A DNA stretch of 64,000 bases from Betaproteobacteria bacterium (GTDB lineage: Bacteria; Pseudomonadota; Gammaproteobacteria; Burkholderiales; Rhodocyclaceae), in contig JAPTVL010000173.1 in NCBI GenBank assembly GCA_028065725.1, positions 124,001 to 188,000 of the forward strand, written 5' to 3'. Below the pieces are notes generated by a model. The model ran no database searches, had not been told where the DNA came from, and saw nothing but the letters and a program-made list of their open reading frames with translations. Below, piece by piece: positions 1 through 8,114 of this stretch. Numbering within the stretch: position 1 is the stretch's first letter; every line of letters begins with the position of its first letter. Both the position numbers and the translations under genes were made by a program.

Positions 1-1930
1 CGGTCTCGGGTTGCGGCACCGTGTTGCCCTGCACCGAGGCCTTTTGCGCCGCTTCGCCCATTTCGGCGATGAAGCGCGAAGGCTCGCGCGGCATCCATTC
101 GCGGCCCTGCTTGCGCTTTTCGCACCAGCTCACGGTCAGGCTGGCCTGGGCGCGCGTGATGCCGACGTACATCAGCCGGCGTTCCTCTTCGAGCCTGGCC
201 GGGTCGAGCGAATCGCGGTGCGGCAGCAGGCCTTCTTCGACGCCGACCAGGAACACGTAGCGAAATTCCAGGCCCTTGGCCGCGTGCAGGGTGGCGAGTT
301 GCACCGAATCCTGCTCGCCCTGGTCCTTGTCCAGCATCGACAGCAGCGCGACCGACTGCGCCAGTTCGAGCAGGTTCTTGCCTTCCTCTTCGCCCTTGCG
401 GCCCAGCCACTCGACGAAATCGCAGACGTTGGTCCATTTGGTTTCGGCCTCGCGCACTTCGAGTGCTTCGAATAGCCAGCTCTCGTAGCCGATGGCCTTG
501 AGCAGGTCGTTCAGCACTTGCGCCGCCGGCTCTTTCGCCGCGCGCGCTTCCATGCGTCTGATGAAGTCGCCGAATTCGCGCAGCGCGGTGCGCTGTTTGG
601 TGTTGAGCTCGGCATCCAGCCCCGGCGCCTGGATGCTGGCAAACAGGCTCCGGTGGCTGCGCCCGGCGACGCGGCCGAGCCCTTCCAGCGTGGTGCCGCC
701 GATGCCGCGTTTGGGCGTGGTCACGGCGCGGATGAAGGCCGGGTCGTCGTCCTGGTTGGCCAGCAGGCGCAGGTAGCAGGTGATGTCCTTGATCTCGGCG
801 CGCTCGAAAAAGGACTGGCCGCCCGAGATGACATAGGGGATGCGCTGCGCGCGCAACTGCTGCTCGATGGCGCGCGCCTGGTGGTTGCCGCGGTAGAGGA
901 TGGCATAGTCGGAAAATTTCGTGCGCCGCTCGAAACGATGCGCCGACAGGCGCGACGTGACCCATTCCGCCTCGTGCTCGCCGTCGCGGCAGGTCTGGAT
1001 GTGGATCGCCTCGCCCTGGCCGTGCTCGGACCAGAGCTGCTTTTCGAACAGCTTGGGGTTGTTGGCGATCAGGGTGTTGGCGGCGGTCAGGATGCGCGCG
1101 GTGGAGCGGTAGTTCTGCTCCAGCTTGACTACCTTGAGGCTCGGGTAGTCCTCCTTCAGCAGGCGCAGGTTCTCGCTGTCGGCGCCGCGCCAGGCGTAGA
1201 TCGACTGGTCGTCGTCACCCACGGCAGTAAAGGAATCGCGGCCCCGGGTCAACAGTTGCAGCAAGCGGTACTGGGCGCGATTGGTGTCCTGGTATTCGTC
1301 GACCAGCACATGCCAGAGCCGGCTGCGCCAGCGCTGCGCGACCTCGTCGTGCTCGGTGAACAGCGTCACCGGGAGGCGGATCAGGTCGTCGAAATCCACG
1401 GCCTGGTAGGCGCGCAGGGTGCGCTCGTAATTGGCATAGAGCTGCGCCGCGGCGGCCTCGACCTCGTCCGCCGCGGCCTGCTGCGCCGCGGCCGGCTCGG
1501 TCAGCTGATTCTTCCAGAGCGAGATGCGCGATTGCAGGGCGCGCAGCCGGCCCTTGTCGGTGGTGCCGGCGAGTTCCTGGAACAGCGCCGTGGTATCGGC
1601 CGCGTCGAGGATCGAGAAGCCCGGCTTGAGTCCGAGCTTCGCCGCCTCCTGGCGCAGGATGCGCACGCCAAGGGCGTGGAAGGTGCTGACGATGAGGCCT
1701 TCGGCGCGCGCGCCGATCAGCTTGCCGACGCGCTCCTGCATTTCCTTCGCCGCCTTGTTGGTGAAGGTGATGGCGGCGATCTGCGACGGCTTGACGCCGT
1801 AGTCGTCGACCAGCCAGGCGATCTTGTGCGTGATCACGCGCGTCTTGCCCGAGCCGGCGCCGGCCAGCACCAGCAGCGGGCTTTCGAGGTGATGCACGGC
1901 CTCCTGCTGGGCCGCGTTGAGTTTGACCAT
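1..1930 (-). CDS. rep: ATP-dependent DNA helicase Rep (3' end cut by window)
   Basis: Superfamily 1 3'-5' DNA helicase of the Rep/UvrD/PcrA type, which unwinds DNA and helps forks past bound protein. Reading leftwards from ATG at 1930, the protein shows Walker A LAGAGSGKTRVIT near residue 22, motif Ia TFTNKAAKEM, motif II VDEYQDTN, motif III GDDDQSIYAWRGA, then QNYRS and, late, MYVGITRARQTL. The stretch FDDLIRLPVTLF and the N terminus MVKLNAAQQ resemble Rep more than UvrD. 643 codons lie in the window. E. coli Rep is about 670 residues, so roughly 30 C-terminal residues are off the left edge. The ATG is the first possible start preserving the Q-motif. The next gene on this strand upstream is not visible; the DUF4197 gene lies behind it on the same strand. 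UvrD is the alternative; helicase identity is nearly certain. Confidence 0.93.
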   Translation of the reverse strand, partial: MVKLNAAQQEAVHHLESPLLVLAGAGSGKTRVITHKIAWLVDDYGVKPSQIAAITFTNKAAKEMQERVGKLIGARAEGLIVSTFHALGVRILRQEAAKLGLKPGFSILDAADTTALFQELAGTTDKGRLRALQSRISLWKNQLTEPAAAQQAAADEVEAAAAQLYANYERTLRAYQAVDFDDLIRLPVTLFTEHDEVAQRWRSRLWHVLVDEYQDTNRAQYRLLQLLTRGRDSFTAVGDDDQSIYAWRGADSENLRLLKEDYPSLKVVKLEQNYRSTARILTAANTLIANNPKLFEKQLWSEHGQGEAIHIQTCRDGEHEAEWVTSRLSAHRFERRTKFSDYAILYRGNHQARAIEQQLRAQRIPYVISGGQSFFERAEIKDITCYLRLLANQDDDPAFIRAVTTPKRGIGGTTLEGLGRVAGRSHRSLFASIQAPGLDAELNTKQRTALREFGDFIRRMEARAAKEPAAQVLNDLLKAIGYESWLFEALEVREAETKWTNVCDFVEWLGRKGEEEGKNLLELAQSVALLSMLDKDQGEQDSVQLATLHAAKGLEFRYVFLVGVEEGLLPHRDSLDPARLEEERRLMYVGITRAQASLTVSWCEKRKQGREWMPREPSRFIAEMGEAAQKASVQGNTVPQPET

Positions 1931-1948
1931 GGATGAATTTTTCGCCGG

Positions 1949-1973
1949 CGCCGTGCTGTCAGCGTCGACTCTT
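1949..1973 (-). repeat. Dispersed 24-bp repeat, copy 1 (intergenic)
   Basis: Copy in the 59-bp gap between the rep start and the DUF4197 gene stop. On the minus strand it reads AAGAGTCGACGCTGACAGCA followed by CGGCGCC. It differs from the family core (AGTCGGCGCTGGCG-NN-ACGGCG) at two core positions but keeps the ACGGCG tail, so it is a slightly decayed member. Confidence 0.6.
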
Positions 1974-1989
1974 GCCGCCTTGACGCGGA

Positions 1990-2670
1990 TTATTTGAGTG
2001 CGCCGAACACCTTCTGCGCCAGCTTGCCGGCGGCGCCGGCGGGATCCTTGCGGATCGCCTTTTCTTCCTCGGCGATCATCAGGTAGAGACCATCGAGCGT
2101 TTTCTGCGTGACGTAATTTTCCAGTTGCGCATCCTGCTCGCGCACCAGCCCGAACTTGGACGCCTTGCCGGCCAGCTGGTCGTATTTCTCGGCCAGCTTC
2201 ACTTTCGCCATGGCGTTCTTCACCACCGGCTTGAACTTCTCCGCCAGCGGGCCGGAAGTGGTGCGGCGGAAATACTGGGTGGCGGAGTCCTCGCCGCCCG
2301 ACAGAATGCCCTTGGCATCCTGCACCGACATCTGCTTGATCGAATTCACCAGCAGCGTTTTGGCCTGCGGTACGGCGGCCTCGGCGGCGCGGTTCATGGC
2401 ATTGATCAGTTCGTCGGCCTGCTTGCCCATGCCCAGCCCGCGCAGCAGGCCTTCGACCTTCTGTACGCTTTCCGGCAGCGGAATTTTCACTTTCGGATTG
2501 CCGAGGAAACCGTCCTGTCTGCCCAGCAGGTCCACGGCCTTGCCGGCGCCCTGGGTCAGGGCTTCCTTGAGGCCGCCGTTGGCATCCTTGCCCGAGATGT
2601 CGGCCAGGCTCAGGGCGTGGGCGGAGGCGGCCAGCAGCAGGCTTGCAAGCAGGGTCAGGACGTAGCGCAT
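1990..2670 (-). CDS. DUF4197 domain-containing exported protein
   Basis: Protein of 226 residues with a clear Sec signal peptide (MRYVLTLLASLLLAASAHA, residues 1-19) followed by a helical body without membrane segments. The pattern LADISGKDANGGLKEAL near the mature N terminus and the C-terminal half (residues 125-220, YFRRTTSGPLAEKFKPVV and ENYVTQKTLDGLYLMIAEEE) match my recollection of the DUF4197 family of small periplasmic proteins in proteobacteria. Length and layout fit the family. No catalytic motif is visible and I know of no established function. It stands alone between rep and fadD on the same strand, about 67 bp after the fadD stop in the direction of the chromosome. The family call is from memory of sequence patterns, the location from the signal peptide. 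Confidence 0.8.
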   Translation of the reverse strand: MRYVLTLLASLLLAASAHALSLADISGKDANGGLKEALTQGAGKAVDLLGRQDGFLGNPKVKIPLPESVQKVEGLLRGLGMGKQADELINAMNRAAEAAVPQAKTLLVNSIKQMSVQDAKGILSGGEDSATQYFRRTTSGPLAEKFKPVVKNAMAKVKLAEKYDQLAGKASKFGLVREQDAQLENYVTQKTLDGLYLMIAEEEKAIRKDPAGAAGKLAQKVFGALK

Positions 2671-2737
2671 GATTCGGGCTCCCGTGTGGCGATGAAATGG
2701 CCGCCGCCTTCGCGGGCGGCGGCCGGCAGCGTCGCGG

Positions 2738-4405
2738 TTATTTGGGCCGCAGCTCGCGGCGCAGGATCTTGCCCACCGGCGACTTCGGCAGCTCGGTACG
2801 GAACTCGACGTACTTCGGCCGCTTGTAGCCGGTCAGCTGCTCCTTGAGGAAATCCTGCACGGCGGCCTCGGTCAGCGCCGGATCCTTCTTGACGATGAAC
2901 AGCTTGACCACTTCGCCCGAGTGTTCGTCGGGCACGCCGATCACGGCGGCCTCGAGCACGCCGGGGCAATCCATGGCGACTTCCTCGACTTCGCTCGGAT
3001 AGACGTTGAAACCGGAGACCAGCACCATGTCCTTCTTGCGGTCGACGATGCGCGTCGCGCCGTCGGCATCCATGACGCCGACGTCGCCCGACTTGAAGAA
3101 ACCGTCGGCGGTCATGACCTTGGCCGTCTCGTCCGGCCGGTTCCAGTAGCCGGCCATCACCTGCGGACCGCGAATGCAGATTTCGCCTTTTTCGCCGAGC
3201 GGTACTTCCTTGCCCTCGTCGTCGCGGATGGAGATCTCGGTGGACGATACGGGCAGGCCGATGGTGCCGGTGAAACCCTTGAGGTTGGCGACGTTGCAGG
3301 TGGCGACCGGCGAGGTTTCCGAGAGGCCGTAACCTTCGACGATCGCACTGCCGGTCAGCGCCATCCATTTCTCGGCCACCGCGCGCTGCGTCGCCATGCC
3401 GCCGCCGAGGCTGATCTTGAGGCTGGAGAAATCCAGTTTGGCGAATTCCGGGTTGTGCGCCAGCGCGTTGAACAGGGTGTTGAGGCAGGGGAAGACGTTG
3501 AACCTGAAGCTCGACAGTTCCTTGACGAAGCCGGGGATGTCGCGCGGATTGGGGATCAGCAGGTTGCAGGAGCCGGTGCGCATGCCGATCATGTTGCAGA
3601 CCGTCAGCGCGAAGATGTGGTACAGCGGCAGGGCGCAGACGAAGTTGTTCTGCTCGTCGGTATGGGTGTTGATCGCCGGCTGCATCCAGGCCTCGACCTG
3701 CAGCATGTTGGCGACCACGTTGCGGTTGAGCAGCGTCGCCCCCTTGGACACGCCGGTGGTGCCGCCGGTGTATTGCAGGAAGGCGACGTCCTCGCGCGTG
3801 CGCGTCGCCGGTTTCAGGGTCATGCCGGCGCCCCGGGCCACGGCATCGTTGAAGCGCAGCGCGCCGGGCAGCGAAAATGCCGGCACCATCTTCTTGACCT
3901 TGCGCACGACGAAATTGACCAGCGTTCCCTTGAACCCGCCGAGCAGGTCGCCCATGGCCGCCACCACCACGTGCTTGACCGGCGTGTTGGCGATGACCTT
4001 TTCCAGCGTCGTGGCGAAGTTCTCGATGATGATGATGGCTTCGGCGCCGCTGTCCTTGAGCTGGTGCTCGAGTTCGCGCGGGGTGTACAGCGGATTGACG
4101 TTGACCACCACATAGCCGGCGCGCAGCACGGCGGCGACGCAGACCGGGTACTGCATGATGTTGGGCATCATCAGCGCGACGCGGGCGCCGGGGGCAATGC
4201 CACGCGACTGCAGCCAGGCGCCGAGATTGCGCGACAGGGTATCGAGCTGGGCGTAGCTGATCGACTTGCCCATGCAGATGAAGGCGGTGCGCGCGGCGTA
4301 CTTCTGCATCGACTCTTCGAGCACCTGCGCCACGGTCTGGTACTGGTTGGCGTCGATGTCCGCCGGCACGCCGGCCGGGTACTGCTTGAGCCAAGGCTTG
4401 TCCAT
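2738..4405 (-). CDS. fadD: Long-chain fatty acid--CoA ligase
   Basis: Acyl-CoA synthetase that activates long-chain fatty acids with ATP and CoA for beta-oxidation or lipid synthesis, acting at the inner membrane. The 555 residues match the usual FadD length. Visible signatures: P-loop YTGGTTGVSKGATLL (about residues 213-227), adenylate-binding EGYGLSETSPV, hinge motif KSGDVGVMDADGATRIVDRK, catalytic lysine region KSPVGKILRRELR at the C terminus. The N terminus MDKPWLKQYPAGVPADID is typical of FadD rather than of acetyl-CoA synthetase. A Shine-Dalgarno AGGAGACC lies directly upstream of the ATG at 4405. It is monocistronic and divergent from the CREST-type gene, with which it shares the region 4406-4591. 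Substrate chain length cannot be read from sequence. Confidence 0.93.
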   Translation of the reverse strand: MDKPWLKQYPAGVPADIDANQYQTVAQVLEESMQKYAARTAFICMGKSISYAQLDTLSRNLGAWLQSRGIAPGARVALMMPNIMQYPVCVAAVLRAGYVVVNVNPLYTPRELEHQLKDSGAEAIIIIENFATTLEKVIANTPVKHVVVAAMGDLLGGFKGTLVNFVVRKVKKMVPAFSLPGALRFNDAVARGAGMTLKPATRTREDVAFLQYTGGTTGVSKGATLLNRNVVANMLQVEAWMQPAINTHTDEQNNFVCALPLYHIFALTVCNMIGMRTGSCNLLIPNPRDIPGFVKELSSFRFNVFPCLNTLFNALAHNPEFAKLDFSSLKISLGGGMATQRAVAEKWMALTGSAIVEGYGLSETSPVATCNVANLKGFTGTIGLPVSSTEISIRDDEGKEVPLGEKGEICIRGPQVMAGYWNRPDETAKVMTADGFFKSGDVGVMDADGATRIVDRKKDMVLVSGFNVYPSEVEEVAMDCPGVLEAAVIGVPDEHSGEVVKLFIVKKDPALTEAAVQDFLKEQLTGYKRPKYVEFRTELPKSPVGKILRRELRPK

Positions 4406-4591
4406 CTATGGTCTCCTCCGTTTTGTCGTCTGCCATTATTGCATTTGCCATGCCTGCCGTCAGCAGTGAAAATGGGCGACCCGGTATCGGCAGCCAATAC
4501 CCTTCGTGCCAATCGCTGCACCTTTGCGATTTTCGGTTTACCCGCTTGCCGGCCGCCCGCATCCTGAGCCTGAATCACTCAGGAGAACGCC

Positions 4592-5377
4592 ATGAAATCC
4601 CTGCAACACCGTCTTCCGCTGCTGATTACCATCCTGTTGGCCGCCGCCGCGCTGTTCCACGGTCCCATCCATCAGCCCGCCGCATATCACGACTTCGCCG
4701 ACCAGACGCTGCGTTTCGGCGTTCCGCATTTTTGCGACGTGACCTCGAACATCGGCTTTGCGCTGGCGGCGCTCTGGGGCTGGATCAGGCTCGCGCCGCT
4801 GCGCGCGCATCCCGATCTGCGCTGCGGCTGGGCCGGCTACCGGCTGTTCCTGGTCGGGCTGCTGCTGACCGCCCTCGGCTCGTCCTGGTACCACCTGGCG
4901 CCAGACAACGCCGGCCTGGTCTGGGACCGCCTGCCGATCGCCCTGGCCTGCGCCGGCTTGCTGGCCGGCGTCCGGGGCGATGTCCGGCGGCGGGAAAGCG
5001 GCAAACTCGTTCCGTGGCTGGCGCTTGGCGCCGTGGCCAGCGTCGCCTGGTGGTATTTCACCGACCTGGCGGGTAACGGGGGCAATGGCGACCTGCGCCC
5101 CTACCTGCTGCTGCAGCTCCTGCCGATATTGCTGATTCCACTCTGGCAATGGATTTACCGCATGCCCGGCGCCGACCGCCTGGCCTTCGGTGCGGCCCTG
5201 GCGATCTATGTCGTCGCCAAGTTCGCCGAACTCAACGACCACGAAATCGCCGCCGTGCTGGGACCGCTCACCGGCCATACGCTGAAGCACCTGCTGGCCA
5301 CCGCGGCGGCCGCGCTGATCGTCGGCCGGCTGGTGTTCAGGGTCTGCTCACAATCATCCGGCGCCACCGTCGCATGA
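4592..5377 (+). CDS. CREST/alkaline-ceramidase-like seven-helix membrane protein
   Basis: Integral membrane protein of 261 residues with about seven hydrophobic helices. Three conserved polar clusters fit the CREST superfamily of predicted metal-dependent membrane hydrolases (alkaline ceramidases, Per1, PAQR): HDFADQ plus N-x-x-F after the first helix, GSSWYHLAPDN-(x)5-DRLP around residues 90-110, and GHTLKHLLA near residue 230. The Ser/His/Asp set and the two late histidines are the expected zinc-site residues. Family members hydrolyse amide or ester bonds in lipids; whether this one acts on ceramide is unknown. ATG 4592 is preceded by CAGGAGAAC. It is divergent from fadD, a lipid-activation gene, which makes a lipid substrate plausible but not proven. 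The coding end overlaps the left half of a perfect 18-bp inverted repeat. Confidence 0.75.
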   Translation: MKSLQHRLPLLITILLAAAALFHGPIHQPAAYHDFADQTLRFGVPHFCDVTSNIGFALAALWGWIRLAPLRAHPDLRCGWAGYRLFLVGLLLTALGSSWYHLAPDNAGLVWDRLPIALACAGLLAGVRGDVRRRESGKLVPWLALGAVASVAWWYFTDLAGNGGNGDLRPYLLLQLLPILLIPLWQWIYRMPGADRLAFGAALAIYVVAKFAELNDHEIAAVLGPLTGHTLKHLLATAAAALIVGRLVFRVCSQSSGATVA

Positions 5378-5391
5378 TTGTGAGCAGACCC
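5340..5391. repeat. Perfect 18-bp inverted repeat (hairpin element, copy A)
   Basis: Arms 5340-5357 (GGGTCTGCTCACAATCAT) and 5374-5391 (its exact reverse complement) flank a 16-base loop. It lies across the stop codon of the CREST-type gene and the convergent gap to lipA. There is no T-run, so it is not a textbook terminator, although a role in transcript 3'-end stability is possible. A related hairpin with the same outer sequence GGGTCTG and the same loop end CGTCGCATGATT occurs at 33908. Confidence 0.85.
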
Positions 5392-5402
5392 AGCGCGGGC
5401 CG

Positions 5403-5422
5403 CAGTACCGGCGCCGACTCTC
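5403..5422 (-). repeat. Dispersed 24-bp repeat, copy 2 (decayed, at lipA stop)
   Basis: On the minus strand the sequence just after the lipA stop reads AGAGTCGGCGCCGGTACTGC. It matches the family core AGTCGGCGCYGG, but the ACGGCG tail is degraded. Weakest of the accepted copies. Confidence 0.5.
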
Positions 5423-6362
5423 AGGTGCCGGCAACTCCGGCGCCATGCGCCTGCTGGTCGGCGTGGTAGCTGGAGCGCACCAGCGGCGCCGAGGCGGCGT
5501 GGGCGAAGCCCATCGCCGTGGCTTCGCGGGCGTACATGGCAAAGATGTCGGGATGCACGTAGCGCAGCACCGGCAGGTGATGGCCTGACGGCGCCAGGTA
5601 CTGGCCGATGGTCAGCATCTCGACGTCGTGAGCGCGCAGGTCGCGCAGGGTGTCGAGGATTTCCTCGTCGGTCTCGCCGAGGCCCACCATCAGGCCGGAC
5701 TTGGTCGGCACGCCGGGCACCTGCGCCTTGAAGGCTTTCAGGAGCTGCAGCGAATTTTCGTAGTCGGCACCGGGGCGCGCCTGCTTGTACAGCCGCGGCA
5801 CGGTTTCCATGTTGTGGTTCATCACGTCGGGCGGCGTGGCGGCGAGGATATCCAACGCGATGTCGAGACGACCGCGAAAGTCCGGCACCAGCACTTCGAT
5901 CTTGGTTCCCGGCGAATATTCGCGCACCTTGCGGATGCAGTCGGCGAAATGCTGGGCGCCGCCGTCGCGCAGGTCGTCGCGGTCGACGCTGGTGATGACG
6001 ACGTACTTGAGCCGCATCGCGGCAATGGTGCGCGCGAGTTTTTCCGGTTCTTCCGCATCCGGCGGCAAGGGCTTGCCGTGGCCGACGTCGCAGAAGGGGC
6101 AGCGCCGGGTGCACAGGTCGCCGAGAATCATGAAGGTGGCCGTGCCGTTGCCGAAGCATTCGCCGATGTTGGGACAGGTGGCTTCCTCGCACACCGTGTG
6201 CAGGTGGTGCTCGCGCAGGATCTGCTTGATCTCGCCGAAACGCCCGGCGCTGCTGCCGGCCTTGACGCGGATCCAGTCGGGTTTCTTCAGTACCGTTTCT
6301 GCCGGCACCACCTTGATCGGGATGCGCGCGGTTTTGGCTTCGCCTTTTTGCTTGGTCGTCAT
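5421..6362 (-). CDS. lipA: Lipoyl synthase
   Basis: Radical SAM enzyme that inserts two sulfur atoms into protein-bound octanoyl groups, giving lipoyl domains for pyruvate and 2-oxoglutarate dehydrogenases and the glycine cleavage system. The 313-residue protein has both iron-sulfur motifs: auxiliary cluster [12 protein letters not shown] (C58, C63, C69) and radical [11 protein letters not shown] (C84, C88, C91). [11 protein letters not shown] and [11 protein letters not shown] are further family signatures. The start at 6362 ([10 protein letters not shown]) overlaps the lipB stop as ATGA, so the longer upstream frame is rejected. It is the last gene of dacA-dat-DUF493-lipB-lipA, all overlapping by 4 nt, which implies translational coupling and makes LipB-to-LipA hand-off of octanoylated substrate natural. 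Confidence 0.97.
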   Translation of the reverse strand: MTTKQKGEAKTARIPIKVVPAETVLKKPDWIRVKAGSSAGRFGEIKQILREHHLHTVCEEATCPNIGECFGNGTATFMILGDLCTRRCPFCDVGHGKPLPPDAEEPEKLARTIAAMRLKYVVITSVDRDDLRDGGAQHFADCIRKVREYSPGTKIEVLVPDFRGRLDIALDILAATPPDVMNHNMETVPRLYKQARPGADYENSLQLLKAFKAQVPGVPTKSGLMVGLGETDEEILDTLRDLRAHDVEMLTIGQYLAPSGHHLPVLRYVHPDIFAMYAREATAMGFAHAASAPLVRSSYHADQQAHGAGVAGT

Positions 6363-6979
6363 TTCGTCTTTTCCAGTTGCCTGGCCAGTTGGCCGGCCAG
6401 AGCCTTGCCAACTATCGCAGTTTCGTCCGCGCCGCGCCATTGTGGCAAATACGCACGCAACTGGGTGACCGCCATGCCCTCGTAGCCACAGGGGTTGATC
6501 GCGTCGTAGGGTGCTAGGTCCATGTCGACGTTGAGCGAAACGCCGTGATAGCTGCAACCGTGCTTGATGCGCAGGCCGAGCGCGGCGATCTTGGCGTTTC
6601 CCACATAGACGCCAGGCGCGCCGGCCAGGCGTGCCGCGGCAACCCCGTAGCCGGCCAGCAGGTCGATCACCGCCTGCTCGATGCGATTCACCAGGCCGCG
6701 CACCGTGATTTCGCTCCGGCGCAAGTCGAGCAGCAAGTAGACCACCACCTGGCCGGGGCCGTGGTAGGTGATCTGGCCGCCGCGGTCGATCTGCACCACC
6801 GGAATGCCGATGTCGTGCAGCAGATGTTCCGGCTTGCCCGACAGGCCCTGGGTGAATACCGGCGGATGCTCGCAGATCCAGAGTTCGTCGGGCGTGTCGG
6901 CGTCGCGCGTCGCGGTGAATTCCTGCATCGCGGCGAAGGTCTTCTCGTAATCGACGCGACCGAGTTCCCTGATTTTCAC
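6359..6979 (-). CDS. lipB: Octanoyltransferase LipB
   Basis: Transfers octanoyl from acyl carrier protein to lipoyl-dependent apo-enzymes, the step before LipA. The 206 residues carry the LipB signature [12 protein letters not shown] (about residues 73-84), the catalytic lysine context [13 protein letters not shown] and the catalytic cysteine in NPCGYEGM. The start is GTG at 6979, which forms a GTGA overlap with the DUF493 stop. No better ATG exists before the conserved sequence [10 protein letters not shown]. It is coupled at its end to lipA by another 4-nt overlap. Function is well established for the family. Confidence 0.96.
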   Translation of the reverse strand: MKIRELGRVDYEKTFAAMQEFTATRDADTPDELWICEHPPVFTQGLSGKPEHLLHDIGIPVVQIDRGGQITYHGPGQVVVYLLLDLRRSEITVRGLVNRIEQAVIDLLAGYGVAAARLAGAPGVYVGNAKIAALGLRIKHGCSYHGVSLNVDMDLAPYDAINPCGYEGMAVTQLRAYLPQWRGADETAIVGKALAGQLARQLEKTK

Positions 6980-7239
6980 AAGACTACTTTCACCATCGGA
7001 TGCGAGGTCAGCTCCAGATACAGCGCATCGAGCTGGACTTGCGACACGGCGCGCACAGTGCAGGTCAGCGACAGATAGTTGCCGGCCCTGGAGGGGCGCA
7101 TTTCCATGGTCGCGACGTCGAAGTCCGGCGCATGCCTGAGCACCACGGCGGCGACCGCCTGCGCGAAACCCGCGTCGCTCGCACCCATGATCTTGAGCGG
7201 GAAGTCGCAGGGAAACTCAAGCAGCGTGTCCTTGCTCAT
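6976..7239 (-). CDS. DUF493 (YbeD-like) protein
   Basis: Small 87-residue ACT-like protein of the YbeD/DUF493 family: [11 protein letters not shown] at the N terminus, a central [19 protein letters not shown] and the C-terminal [14 protein letters not shown]. Family members lie next to lipB and dacA in many proteobacteria. Their biochemical role is not settled; an allosteric or regulatory role in lipoate metabolism has been suggested from context only. ATG at 7239 overlaps the aminotransferase stop by 4 nt and the stop overlaps the lipB GTG, so the four genes form one translational chain. Confidence 0.9.
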   Translation of the reverse strand: MSKDTLLEFPCDFPLKIMGASDAGFAQAVAAVVLRHAPDFDVATMEMRPSRAGNYLSLTCTVRAVSQVQLDALYLELTSHPMVKVVL

Positions 7240-8114
7240 GACACCGCGCGCATCACCGTGGCTTTGAAGTCCTGATACCAGCCGTACATCTGCGCGAACA
7301 CCGGGCCCGGCGTACCGCCAGCGCCGACTTTTGAGCCGACGGTGCGGCCGTCGAGCGTGACGATGGGCAGCACTTCCTTGGTCGAGGAGCACATCCACAG
7401 CTCGTCGGCGGCGCGCGTCTCGGCTTCGGTGATGTCGCGCACTTCATGCGGCAGGCCATGCTGTACGGCGAGTTCGAGCACCACGTCGTAGGTGATGCCG
7501 GGCAGCATCAGGTGATTCTTGATCGGCGCCAGCAGGACGCCGTCCCTGACCACGAAAATCGAGGAGGCCGAGCCTTCGGTGAGAAAACCGTCGCGGAACA
7601 GCACGGTCTCGACGCAGCCGGCAGCGACGGCCATCTGGCGCAGCAGGCAGTTGGCCAAGAGCGAGGTGGTTTTCAGGTCGCAGCGCAGCCAGCGGATGTC
7701 GGCCGCGGAAACAGTAGCAATGCCTCGCTCGCGCTGGCTGGCCGGCGGCGTCAGCATCGGCTCGGCGAGCACCACCACGGTGGGCGTGACCTGCTTCGGG
7801 AAGGCGTGGTTGCGCACGGCCATCGGCCCGCGCGTGACCTGGATGTAGATCGACTGGTCTTCCCATTCGGCTTCCTGCGCCAGCTGCCCGACGATGGCGA
7901 TCCATTCCGCCATGCCATGCGGATTGACCAGCTGGATGCCGTCGAGGCTTTGCTGCAATCGCGCCAGATGCTGTTCGAGGCGGAACGGCCGCCGCGAATA
8001 CACCGGGATCACCTCATACACGCCGTCGCCAAACAGAAAACCGCGGTCCATGACGGAGACATTGGCAGCGCCCGGTGCCAGCCATTCGCCGTTGACGAAG
8101 ATACGCGAGGTCAT
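7236..8114 (-). CDS. dat: D-amino acid aminotransferase (class IV)
   Basis: PLP-dependent class IV aminotransferase of 292 residues, probably interconverting D-alanine and D-glutamate for peptidoglycan. Fold type IV features are present: N-terminal VNGEWLAPGAANVSVMDRGF, then FGDGVYEVIPVY with the RxxRLEQHLARL block, the PLP-lysine context CDLKTTSLLANCLL, and FLTEGSASSIFVV. It sits between the D-Ala-D-Ala carboxypeptidase dacA and DUF493-lipB, with 4-nt overlaps on both sides, an arrangement common in betaproteobacteria. ATG 8114 is chosen because it overlaps the dacA stop; the longer in-frame extension is antisense shadow. Near its C terminus residues KVGAGGTP are encoded by a copy of the dispersed repeat. 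Branched-chain aminotransferase and aminodeoxychorismate lyase are relatives, but the DGVYEV block favours Dat. Confidence 0.9.
   Translation of the reverse strand: MTSRIFVNGEWLAPGAANVSVMDRGFLFGDGVYEVIPVYSRRPFRLEQHLARLQQSLDGIQLVNPHGMAEWIAIVGQLAQEAEWEDQSIYIQVTRGPMAVRNHAFPKQVTPTVVVLAEPMLTPPASQRERGIATVSAADIRWLRCDLKTTSLLANCLLRQMAVAAGCVETVLFRDGFLTEGSASSIFVVRDGVLLAPIKNHLMLPGITYDVVLELAVQHGLPHEVRDITEAETRAADELWMCSSTKEVLPIVTLDGRTVGSKVGAGGTPGPVFAQMYGWYQDFKATVMRAVS
7311..7334 (-). repeat. Dispersed 24-bp repeat, copy 3 (inside dat)
   Basis: Minus-strand sequence AAAAGTCGGCGCTGGCGGTA followed by CGCC, a full match to the family core. It is in sense orientation in dat and is read as K-V-G-A-G-G-T-P. Confidence 0.85.

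Noticed and set aside
518..1936. 472-codon open frame on the plus strand opposite rep
   Set aside because: Codon-bias shadow: no ribosome site, low-complexity Arg/Gly/Ala-rich product, and the minus strand encodes a full helicase with all motifs.
2655..4562. 635-codon minus-strand frame overlapping fadD
   Set aside because: Alternative frame of fadD with an Arg-rich product and no motif; the fadD frame carries all adenylation motifs.
5981..6010. GTCGACGCTGGTG in lipA as another repeat copy
   Set aside because: It encodes the conserved LipA motif T-S-V-D-R-D-D, so protein constraint explains it.
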